In this document: positions 51,037 to 60,821 of the stretch, in pieces
Layout of the letters: each line of letters begins with the position of its first letter
Position numbering within the stretch: the stretch's first letter is position 1
DNA from: Flectonema sp. DT1601
Taxonomy: Eukaryota; Euglenozoa; Diplonemea; Diplonemida; Diplonemidae
NCBI GenBank assembly: GCA_964019425.1
Contig: OZ025780.1
Coordinates: forward strand, 328,001 to 392,000
Direction: 5' to 3'
DNA length: 64,000 bases
Notes under the pieces: generated by a model
The model's input: the letters and a program-made list of their open reading frames with translations, nothing else
Database searches by the model: none
What the model was told of the DNA's origin: nothing
Translations under genes and position numbers: made by a program

Positions 51037-54000
51037 TCATACCCAAAAGTACAGGTAACGTGAGTTGCCATCTGAGACTCGACGAGTTTATCAACGACAG
51101 CAACACCCAGATGTGGTGGCCACTGAATAGTGATTGGTGACGTCTCCAAAGGTTCCCCCTGAGAACCATCAACAGCAACAGGTGTTCCTCTAACCTTTAT
51201 CTGACAGCCTATCTCATCAGCTGTAACATAATAGCAAGAGCTACACCCAGACTCGTCTGGGTATGGCGTGTTCTTTACAACAGGACTCCAATCAACTCCG
51301 TTATTAGATATTAACCAAACGAATATTCCTTCACCTTCCATACCACCTTCATATTGTGCTAGAACTCTTAATTTAGTGAATGCAAATGGTGCGGTATCAC
51401 TTGGATAGTTTATGCAGGTGAAGGCAGGGCGTGAACTTCTTCTTCTGGTTGGGCTATCCCTCCCCGTGGATTCCTTGCAAGAGCTGTGACGAACTGGCGG
51501 AATGTTTCCCTTGCTTTTGTTGTTTATTAGAGGTCTTAACAATACAGGGGGGGGGACTTGGATAAATAAATCAAGGTTAACACGGGGGGGACGCGTATTA
51601 GAGTAAAAGATGAAAAGAAAATCAAGCACACACCTCTCTACATAATTCAGCGAACTCCTCTCTCAAGTTAGTGTCAATAGAAGCAGCCTCAGACATGTTA
51701 ACAATACCTGCTATAATCTCACGTATTCCAGTTGCAGGAAGGTAAACTTGTCGACCAGATTTTCCAGAATCAGGAAATCGCAATGCAAGACCCTGAGTTC
51801 CTTTATATAAAGTGATCTGTTTAAAACTTGGACGCTCTTCATCATTCAACGTGTACGTCAACTTGTCTCCCTCAACAGTTATTTTAACTGTTGCTCCAGG
51901 AGCGTTCTTAGCTGGGAGAGTCATTGGATGTCTGAATACAACTTCTTTAACATCGATGTCTGGTAATCCATCCATGTTCTCATCAGTGAAGTTGGGTTTC
52001 AACGACTCAGCACCAGCTCGTCGAAGTGTATTAGCAGTGGTATACCTGTTGTGCATATGGGCAACATCAAGGGCTGAGCCACATTTACTCTCAGCGTTTA
52101 TTATTTTTTCATCAATAAGCAAAGCAACTGATTCTTGATCAGTTTCAAATGCAGCCTTTGCTGAGGCAATATGCAGAGCAGTACAATTTGGTCCTAAAGT
52201 CGGATCCTCCGCAAACAGAGTCACATCAGCACCTGACCTGACCAGAAAACGAACGCACTCATGTCGACAACGAGTTGCAGCAAAGTGAAGAGCAGAGAAT
52301 CCTTTATTTGTTTGAATGTCCATATCGACACCTTCATTATAAAGCCATTCAAGGATTGGTGCCCATCCCTCTTGTGCTGCAGCGTGTGCAGCAGTCATAC
52401 CTGCATAGTCGTGTACATTTAACTTAGCATTTAATTTTCGTAGCACTTCAAGAGTTTGTATAGATCCGACTGCTGCTGCTATCCAAACAGGAGATCTACC
52501 TTGTTGGTTTGCCTTATCAATATCAGCTCCGTATTTTGCTAACAATTCAACTGTCTCACTATGTCCATTGTATGCTGCAATTAGAGGTGCTGATCCTGCG
52601 AAGCTGTCCAGGACGTTGACATCTGCGTAGCACTTTTCAAGCAAATACTGAACCACTTTGTTATTACCAGCATCTGATGCCCACCAGAGAGGAGTAGAAC
52701 CATCAACGTCTGGCTCATCACATTCTGCTCCGAGATCGTTAAGTTTTTCTAATATTCTTAAATGACCGTGATATGCTGCTTCATGAGGTAGTGTCCAACC
52801 GTGACTGTCAGACTGTCGTATCTTTGCTCCAGCACCAAGTAATGCAACGAATCCTTTCATGTCACCGTGACTAGCTGCGAAGTGTAGAGCTGTTCTTCCA
52901 TCACTGTCAGACGAGTCGAGTGGAACTTTTAAGTCTCTCAGATCTTTTATAATCGCGTGATTTCCTGCTTTCACTGCTGCTGTTACTGCAGTTCCATTGT
53001 CTTTAGCACTTCCCTCGACTACTAACCACTCTAAGAATCCTTGTTCTACATTAGGAGAACCACAAGCAGCTGTTAACATACCAGCAGTGTTTAAGTACTT
53101 CAGTTGTTGACTCTTTGCTTTGCGGCATAACAGTTGAATAAGTGGCTGACCATCTCTCATAGTTCCTTGTGTTGCAGCTGCTTTTAGTACAACAGGACTT
53201 GATACAACACTTTCTATGTCTTGAGGATTTATTTCTCGTAGCAGACGCTCTACTGTGTGACGATTAGATGCTGACCAGCTGTGTTCTGCTGCAGCTGCCA
53301 GAGCAACATCAGCCATTGTTCCTGATGAGATTGTAGCTCCTTTTGATAATAAATGAACAGCTCCAGGAGTGTTGTTGTGAACGAGTGCTAAGTGGAGAGG
53401 AGAACGACCGTCAGCATTTATTTCATTAACATCTGCTGCTGATAGTTGGTGAGTTACCATTCTAAGTAACCCAACCAACGATTCATCTTCAACTACGAGA
53501 TGCACAATAGTAACACCTGACTGTCCTCTTGGAGGTAATTCAGTTGTTGGACATCCGAGTACGTATGATTGAGATACAGGATCAAAATTATATCTTCCAA
53601 TTGCTTCTGCAGTTTCAGAAGCCAGTTCCAAGAGATGAACCAATGCAGGTGTGCATGCAGTCTCTACTTCATCCATTGCGTTTAACACGTCTCTCCATAC
53701 AACAAGTCTGACTTCACACATCGCAATAATGTCGATGTTTTCTAAGTTACAACACATTTCTGATGCTAGTAGAGTTTCAACAGCACTGCTGATTCTGTCA
53801 GATGTACGAAATTGAGTGTTGCACGGGAATACGATTTCTGATTCACCTGGACAACAAGAAAGAGCAGACACATCTCGTCCATTCAAAGATTGAATAACAA
53901 GTAATGATCCCCTCGGTTTACCCTGAGCCACATCCACTCCTTCTAATAATAAAGAAGGTCTACTTGTAGTGCTTGTTGGATTTTGCCATGTCACTACATG

Positions 54001-54783
54001 CCCAGGAGCGTATATCGAATTTATATAACGTTTGTCATTATCTAAAGAGTGATTTATGGTAAGTCGGGTACCCAGAGCCTTGAAAGCGATCTTTTGATAT
54101 TTAGGAAGGGTTAATAATTCCCTGTGAAGAAGGGTTTCAAATGACTTGTACTTCTTATAATCTTCAACAGGATCGATGTATTGGTCAGGAAGATGACTTT
54201 GAACATTACCTGAAATGTTCTTCATTATGTTGTTTGCTTCCATTATTGGTGAAGCGAGAGTGAAGGCAGCAATAGATGGGTGAGATGAACTAATTTTTGA
54301 CGCTTTTCTGAAAACGTCTTCCCACGTAGTAGGTTTACCGCCGATAACTCTTTCTCCAGGTGTAAAGAATATCCCATCACTGTTACATTGATATCCGAGT
54401 TGTGTTCCTTCCGGCATTGCTTGTTGGAGAGCATCAGATAGAGTGACTCTACGAGCTCGGGATATCAATCCGGAAGCTTGTCCATAATCTATTGAAGGAG
54501 GTTGACCATGTGTTACGTATCGTGTTGCTCTTCCTTTTCCAATAGATCCGACGTTAACAGTTTCCAGTTGTATAAAAGATCTGGGGCTTCCTAACCCCTT
54601 CGCTCTCGGTGATAGTTTCGGTTGTCCATTGTCAGCACCATTACTGGGTTCTGCTGTTTGTAGTTTCTTCTTCAACGATTTGTTCTCTGCTTGCAGTCGG
54701 TTTACTTCGGCAGCATTGCCACCGCCTCCTCCTCCTCCTCCGCCACCACTCCGTACCGCGGGTTTGCTATCACTACAACCCAT
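50148..54783 (-). CDS. N-myristoylation-type ankyrin / A9 / PH-like protein, five exons, 1440 aa
   Basis: Proposed exons: 54783-51634, 51509-51043, 50958-50861, 50797-50713 and 50670-50148; donors are GTGTGT or GTATG. The first acceptor (51510) and the last (50671) were chosen for frame and are less certain. The N-terminus MGCSDSKP fits myristoylation plus palmitoylation. A Gly run and a coiled coil follow, then ankyrin repeats in two blocks (DGRSPLHLALVHNN; DGRTALHFAASHGD through FSALHFAATRCRHE). Exon 2 holds an AIR9-type A9 domain (YEGGMEGEGIFVWLISNNG ... VTADEIGCQIKVRGTPVAVDG). Exons 3-5 form a PH-like segment (LGGKHEIRCILSDNSAAFRL). AIR9-family proteins are cortical microtubule-associated, so this is likely a membrane-cytoskeleton linker. 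Confidence 0.8.
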
Positions 54784-55349
54784 ATTATGCTCAATGCAGA
54801 AGGGGTGAACCCCTCAGCTCTGAATAAAATGTGAGTTTAAATAAAACATTTAAAAAGAAAGGTAAAACTTAAATCATCATTTTTATATTGTCTGAAAAAA
54901 AAAATATAAAAAGAATGAAATTAGGCAAATTATCAAAAGCAACAGAGACAACCTTTTAAAATCTACAATTTCAAAAAAAAAAAAAAATTACTAAAAATTC
55001 TAATTCCGTGGAACAATACAAGATCACGGATTGGATAAGAAAAAAAAATTACAAATTAAATGAGAATAAACTAATAACACAGTCAAAGGGAGGTACGACA
55101 TTTTTAGAAAATAAAAAAAAAAGTACAGCGGTATTAACTACTAATCTAAAAACGAATTGTTGTTAATTATTGAAAAAGGAGGGAGAAAATAAAATATTTT
55201 TTAAATAACATAACAGCATGGTAACATCCCCCTGATGAGATATATTGAGGGTTCGAAACGCTAGCTGAGAGCTCACAACAACAACTGTTGGTGTATAACT
55301 GACAGGTGATAAATTGCGACAGAAGACTCGCAGGATTCTTAAAATAGAA
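54784..55349. other. Intergenic spacer
   Basis: A leader hairpin (GAGGGGTTCACCCCTTC, about 54798-54816) lies just upstream of the ankyrin gene. The rest is A-rich. No gene was seen. Confidence 0.5.
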
Positions 55350-58300
55350 CTACTTCGGTCCAGAAAGTGGAAGTACATTGCTATCTTTTGGAAGATTTCT
55401 TCCCGATCGAGATCCAACTTTAGGTGAGAATTCCGCAGCATAGCTGGACTCACCTTGAAATGGAAGACTCGAAACAGCTGATGAACCAACAGCTCTACGA
55501 GGAGTTATATCTCTTTGTTTGCTTTCATAATTATCAGAATAGTTAGTACTACCAACAAAAGGAGTAGAGGAAGGTTTCTGAAGTAATGACGTCCCAACAC
55601 GAGTAGCTCTCGGACCAACTGAATGAGGAACATACGCAGCCTCAGCAGTAGTCGTGAAGTGCCCAGGGTCAGCTACCATGGATGGTCTTGTTGCTGGTGG
55701 TGTTGCTGCTCTTCTCTTTGTCGCCTGATGAGGAACATACGCAGCCTCAGCAGTAGTCGTGAAGTGTCCAGGATCAGCTACCATGGATGGTCTTGTTGCT
55801 GGTGGTGTTGCTGCTCTTCTCTTTGTAGTCTGTTGATGAGGAATATAAGAAGCTGCATTAGTCGTTTGATAATGATCTGCTCCAGCTCTTGAAGGTGGTG
55901 GTGTTAGTGCTCTCGGTTTAGTTCCAGTGAATTCAATTTGTTTTACAGAAACTCTCCTTCCTTGATAATCATTTCTGTAACTCGAATCACCTTCAAAAGG
56001 TCTACTCACTACAGTTGACGTATTAGAGTGTCTTCTATTAGCCCAACGACTCTCACTACGTTTTGGAGAATACTCAGCCTGGTATGATGTAATACCTTCG
56101 AATGAATGTTTTGATAAAGGTTCTCTTTGACTATCACTACGCTCTGCACGTTCTCCCCGTTTAGGTGAAAACTGAGCTTGATATGTACTGGTTCCTACAA
56201 ACTGCTTACTTGGTATTGAACTTCTCCCCACATCAGCTCTCTCCACACGTTCTCCTCTTTTCGGAGAGTACTGTTGTTGGTACGAAGTGGTGGCATCAAA
56301 TGGAAGAGTCGACAAACGTTGTTCTTTAGGTTTTTCCTTCACAGGTTTCGACATATCACTTTGAATGAAATCCGTGTTGTATGTACTCTGACCAGTAAAT
56401 GCCGAACTATGTCTCGGAGGTACACTCTTATCAGCTCGTTCTGCACGTTCAGCTCTCTTTGGAGAATATTCAGCCTGGTAGGAAGTCGAACCCTCGAAAG
56501 CTCTCTTTGGCGGAACATAAACATTTGGGTTGTACCTTTCCGTTGGACCCGATCTTTTCTCAACATAATCAGCCTGGTAAGAAGTGGTTCCATCAAATGG
56601 TCGACTCTGAATTGGCTGACCTCGTGTGTTGGTACGTTCCGTGCGTTCACCTCTTTTTGGGGAAAACTCAGCCTGATATGAAGTGGTTCCATCGAATGGT
56701 CGGCTTGGAATCGGCTGGCCTCGTGTATCTGCTCGTTGAGCGCGTTCAGCCTTCTTCGGGGAAAAATCGGCCTGGTATGAGGTAGTTCCATCAAATGGTC
56801 GACTCTGAATTGGTTGACCCCGGGTGTTGGTACGTTCTGTACGTTCACCTCTTTTTGGGGAAAACTCAGCCTGGTAAGAAGTGGTTCCATCGAATGGTCG
56901 GCTTGGAATCGGTTGTCCTCGGTTGTCTGTACGCTCAGCTCGCTCACCTCTCTTTGGAGAGAACTCAGCCTGGTAAGAAGTAGTTCCATCGAATGGTCGG
57001 CTTGGAATCAGTTGTCCTCGAGTGTCAGTTCGTTGAGCGCGCTCAGCCCTCTTCGGGGAGTAATCAGCCTGATATGAGGTGGTTCCATCAAATGGTCGGC
57101 TTGGAATCGGTTGGCCTCGTGTGTCTGTACGCTCAGCTCGTTCACCTCTCTTTGGAGAGAACTCAGCTTGGTATGAGGTGGTTCCATCAAATGGTCGGCT
57201 TGGAATCGGCTGACCTCGTGTGTTTGTTCGCTCAGCTCGTTCAGCTCTTTTTGGAGAGAACTCAGCCTGATAAGAAGTAGTTCCATCAAATGGTCGACTT
57301 GGAATCGGTTGTCCTCGAGTGTCAGTTCGTTGAGCGCGTTCAGCTCTCTTTGGGGAGAACTCAGCCTGATAAGAAGTGGTTCCATCGAATGGTCGGCTTG
57401 GAATCGGTTGTCCTCGGTTGTCTGTACGCTCAGCTCGTTCACCTCTCTTTGGAGAGAACTCAGCCTGATAAGAAGTGGTTCCGTCAAATGGTCGGCTTGG
57501 AATCGGCTGACCTCGTGTGTTTGTTCGCTCAACTCGTTCAGCTCTCTTTGGAGAGAACTCGGCCTGGTATGATGTAGTTCCATCAAATGGTCGACTAGGA
57601 ATTGGCTGACCTCGTGTATCCGCTCGTTGAGCACGTTCAGCGCGCTTCGGGGAAAACTCAGCTTGGTAAGAAGTAGTTCCATCAAATGGTCGGCTCGGAA
57701 TCGGCTGGCCTCGTGTGTCTACGCGTTCAACACGAGCGGCCCTCTTTGGGGAGTACTCAGCCTGGTAAGAAGTGATTCCGTCGAATGGCCTGCTTGGTAT
57801 CGGCTGACCTCGAGTGTCGGTACGTTCCGCACGCTCGGCTCGTTTCGGGGAAAACTCGGCCTGGTAAGATGTGGTTCCGTCAAATGGTCGGCTTGGAATC
57901 GGCTGACCTCGTGTGTTTGTTCGCTCAACTCGTTCAGCTCTCTTTGGAGAGAACTCGGCCTGGTATGATGTAGTTCCATCAAATGGTCGACTAGGAATCG
58001 GTTGACCTCGTGTATCCGCTCGTTGAGCACGTTCAGCGCGCTTCGGGGAAAACTCAGCCTGGTAAGAAGTGGTTCCGTCGAATGGTCGGCTTGGAATCGG
58101 CTGACCTCGTGTGTTTGTGCGTTCAGCACGTTCACCTCTCTTTGGGGAGTACTCAGCTTGGTATGAAGTGGTTCCATCAAATGGTCGACTCGGAATCGGC
58201 TGGCCTCGTGTGTCTACGCGATCAACACGTTCAGCTCTCTTCGGGGAAAACTCAGCCTGGTATGAGGTGGTTCCATCAAATGGTCGACTCGGGATCGGTT

Positions 58301-59771
58301 GACCTCGTGTGTTGGTACGTTCTATACGTTCAGCTCTCTTCGGGGAGTACTCAGCCTGATATGAGGTGGTTCCATCAAATGGCCTGCTGGGCATTAGATT
58401 TGAACTATTATTTACCCGTTCTGCTCTGTCAGCTCTCTTTGGAGAATACTCAGCTTGGTATGAAGTGGTTCCATCAAATGGTTGACTCGGAATCGGCTGG
58501 CCTCGCGTATTTGTTCGTTGAGCTCGTTCAGCTCTTTTTGGAGAGTACTCAGCCTGATACGATGTAGTTCCATCAAATGGCTGGCTCGGAATGAGTTGTC
58601 CTCTAGTATTAAATCGCTCAGTTCGTTCAGCTCTCTTCGGAGAGTACTCAGCCTGGTATGAAGTAGTTCCATCAAATGGCCTGCTGGGCATTAGATTTGA
58701 ACTATTATTTACCCGTTCTGCTCTGTCAGCTCTCTTTGGAGAGTACTCAGCCTGGTATGAAGTGGTTCCATCGAATGGTTGACTCGGAATCGGTTGGCCT
58801 CGTGTGTCTGTTCGTTGGTTTCTTTCAACTCTCTTTGGAGAATAATCAGTTTGATAAGAAGTAGTTCCATCAAATGGTTGTGTTGAAACAGGAAAGCTAT
58901 CACGTGGTGCTCTGTCTATACGATCTGCTCTTTTAGGAGAGTACTCGCTGAAGTAGGAAGTCGTTCCTTCAAATGGTAGTTTCGGTAAAATATAAACATC
59001 ATTGTTACGAACAGATCTGTCTGCCCTTTTTGGAGAATACTCATGTTGGTATGACGTCGATCCTTCAAACGGATGGCTCGGGATAGCAACATCCTTTACT
59101 TTACGATGAGTAGTCTGATGTTCATGTGGTAAGTACTCAGAGTTGTACGTAGAACTCGCATTAAATGCTGTACTAGGAAGTTGTTTTGATAATGATGTCG
59201 TTCGAGGTATCTCAACAGCCTTTGGAGTGTATTCTGTCTGATAGCTACTCGCTGCTGTGAATGCAACTCCGGCAGGAGGAATGTAATTACCTGTTCTCAC
59301 TGATGTCTGTTTCGTTAGATCATTTGGTACATAATCTGATGCATAAGTAGTACCAGCTGTAAACGGTATATGAGAATCACGCGCTGCTAAGTCATTTGGA
59401 GTGTACATACTCTGAGCTACAAAAGCACCCTTAACGGGAGGATCATAACCTAATCCTTGTTTAGGAGTGTATTCATTCATGTACGAACTACTGCCTGCAA
59501 ACTTTTCTCCCACATGTCTACTCGCTGGGGTGCTATAGCTTGGAATCGGATCTACTTGTTTCGGTTGATACTCAGATTGGTATCCCGTAGCAGCTTCAAA
59601 TCTCTCTCTCGACGGTGGAATATAAACAGGACCCGCCCTCGGTGTTCCTATACTTCCATAGGCTCTGTCAACTCTTTTTGGTGTGTACTCTTTTGTGTAT
59701 AGCGTCGGGTCCGCCGTGAAAGGTACGTGGTTCCAGTTCACGGAGGGGTTGGTAGTGGTTCCATGGTTCAT
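55350..59771 (-). CDS. SAXO/MAP6-like axonemal microtubule protein with 24 tandem 33-residue repeats, 1473 aa
   Basis: The whole protein is built of short motifs of the form F-x-G-x-[ST]-x-Y-x-x-[DE]-[YF]-x-P-K. This is the pattern of the Mn microtubule-binding modules in SAXO/STOP and related axonemal proteins. The N-terminal units are diverged (YTPKRVDRA, YEPKQ). Then come 24 nearly identical units (FDGTTSYQAEYSPKRAER plus a GQPIPSRP linker), then diverged units and two copies of RRAATPPATRPSMVAD at 55640-55830. It is strongly basic and has no globular domain. It is likely to bind inside or along flagellar doublet or subpellicular microtubules, with repeat number setting length. Confidence 0.82.
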   Translation of the reverse strand: MNHGTTTNPSVNWNHVPFTADPTLYTKEYTPKRVDRAYGSIGTPRAGPVYIPPSRERFEAATGYQSEYQPKQVDPIPSYSTPASRHVGEKFAGSSSYMNEYTPKQGLGYDPPVKGAFVAQSMYTPNDLAARDSHIPFTAGTTYASDYVPNDLTKQTSVRTGNYIPPAGVAFTAASSYQTEYTPKAVEIPRTTSLSKQLPSTAFNASSTYNSEYLPHEHQTTHRKVKDVAIPSHPFEGSTSYQHEYSPKRADRSVRNNDVYILPKLPFEGTTSYFSEYSPKRADRIDRAPRDSFPVSTQPFDGTTSYQTDYSPKRVERNQRTDTRGQPIPSQPFDGTTSYQAEYSPKRADRAERVNNSSNLMPSRPFDGTTSYQAEYSPKRAERTERFNTRGQLIPSQPFDGTTSYQAEYSPKRAERAQRTNTRGQPIPSQPFDGTTSYQAEYSPKRADRAERVNNSSNLMPSRPFDGTTSYQAEYSPKRAERIERTNTRGQPIPSRPFDGTTSYQAEFSPKRAERVDRVDTRGQPIPSRPFDGTTSYQAEYSPKRGERAERTNTRGQPIPSRPFDGTTSYQAEFSPKRAERAQRADTRGQPIPSRPFDGTTSYQAEFSPKRAERVERTNTRGQPIPSRPFDGTTSYQAEFSPKRAERAERTDTRGQPIPSRPFDGITSYQAEYSPKRAARVERVDTRGQPIPSRPFDGTTSYQAEFSPKRAERAQRADTRGQPIPSRPFDGTTSYQAEFSPKRAERVERTNTRGQPIPSRPFDGTTSYQAEFSPKRGERAERTDNRGQPIPSRPFDGTTSYQAEFSPKRAERAQRTDTRGQPIPSRPFDGTTSYQAEFSPKRAERAERTNTRGQPIPSRPFDGTTSYQAEFSPKRGERAERTDTRGQPIPSRPFDGTTSYQADYSPKRAERAQRTDTRGQLIPSRPFDGTTSYQAEFSPKRGERAERTDNRGQPIPSRPFDGTTSYQAEFSPKRGERTERTNTRGQPIQSRPFDGTTSYQADFSPKKAERAQRADTRGQPIPSRPFDGTTSYQAEFSPKRGERTERTNTRGQPIQSRPFDGTTSYQADYVEKRSGPTERYNPNVYVPPKRAFEGSTSYQAEYSPKRAERAERADKSVPPRHSSAFTGQSTYNTDFIQSDMSKPVKEKPKEQRLSTLPFDATTSYQQQYSPKRGERVERADVGRSSIPSKQFVGTSTYQAQFSPKRGERAERSDSQREPLSKHSFEGITSYQAEYSPKRSESRWANRRHSNTSTVVSRPFEGDSSYRNDYQGRRVSVKQIEFTGTKPRALTPPPSRAGADHYQTTNAASYIPHQQTTKRRAATPPATRPSMVADPGHFTTTAEAAYVPHQATKRRAATPPATRPSMVADPGHFTTTAEAAYVPHSVGPRATRVGTSLLQKPSSTPFVGSTNYSDNYESKQRDITPRRAVGSSAVSSLPFQGESSYAAEFSPKVGSRSGRNLPKDSNVLPLSGPK
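56510..58885. repeat. Minisatellite: 24 units of 99 bp
   Basis: In-frame 99-bp units within the SAXO-like gene. Some neighbouring pairs recur (for example the AQRADTRG then VERTNTRG pair appears twice), indicating higher-order duplication. All six frames stay largely open through it, giving false open frames on the other strand. Confidence 0.92.
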
Positions 59772-60821
59772 TAAAAACCTTGTTATTAAAATAAAATAAA
59801 TATTTTAGACACATGAAAGTTTGAGAAATTTCAGCAAGCCATGACGCCTGAAGGTGTGTGTCTGTCAAAAAATAAAATAATTGTTTCAAAAACAGGCACG
59901 ACACTCATTAATAGCAACGAAGCCTTAAGTTACTTCACACTGCGCAGTTTTTGCTTAATGAGCCTGACTACTTTTTTTTTTTTTCATGTTTTTTTTTGTT
60001 TTTGTATTTTTTTTTTTTTTTTTTTTCTTGTTTTTTTTTTTTTTTTTCCCCAGTCTCTCTCTCTCACTCTCGCTCTCGCAATGTTTTTATAAACTTCTTT
60101 TTTTTTTTTTTTTTTTCCAACCCTCCTTCCCCCTTTGTGTTTTTTTTTTTTTTACTCATGCGAGACAGGTCAAACAAATTACTGTACTATTATAGCAGGA
60201 ACGAATCACGTATTGCTTAACAGCAATAAATATTGGTGATGAAAAAAAAAAAAAGGGGAGACAATAACGGCGAAAAATAGGGGAAAAGATGCCACGTTGT
60301 AGTTTTTTTTTTTTTTTTTTTTTTTTTGTTTAACAAAAAAATGAGTAATTTGCAAATTAATATTAACCAAAGGAAGAGTGAAGACGTAAACCAACCTCAA
60401 TTGATTTGTTTTGACTCTTATATTTCTGTGTATTACTTAGGCAAGGTTGGTATCGATGACGTGCGCTGTTCTTAGGTAAGCTAAACAAAAAGTCGAAAAG
60501 AAAAGAAAAGAAACCAACCCCGAAAAAGGATGACAAAATCGCAAAGACACTGCGAGAAAAGGCGAATTTTTATTATTATTATTATTATTTTTTTTTTTTT
60601 TTTTTCCTTGTAACATCAACGGACTATATAGCTTTTAAATAAAAATAAAAATTAAGAAAAAAAACTTATCTCAAAAAAAGGATACCACCAACACGAAACA
60701 ATTATGTCGAAGACGAGGCAAGGTGACAAGAAAAGCTCTTCAGCCTGCCATTATCGAAATCAGTACCAGATACTTATCTTTAAGATCATTTGTCACTTTT
60801 TGTTTTGTTTTTTTTTGTTTA
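59772..60821. other. Intergenic spacer
   Basis: Heavy T/C-rich runs (59970-60150) and A runs. A CTCTCTCTCACTCTCGCTCTCGC microsatellite-like stretch lies near 60054-60079 and an (ATT)n tract near 60569-60590. No gene was seen. Confidence 0.5.

Noticed and set aside
56510-58885. CRISPR-like array
   Set aside because: The 99-bp units are coding, with no short repeat/unique spacer pattern, in a eukaryotic gene.
56274-58903. Many long open frames on the plus strand and in other frames
   Set aside because: They mirror the 99-bp repeat of the SAXO-like gene, which keeps all frames open; their products are unnatural repeats.
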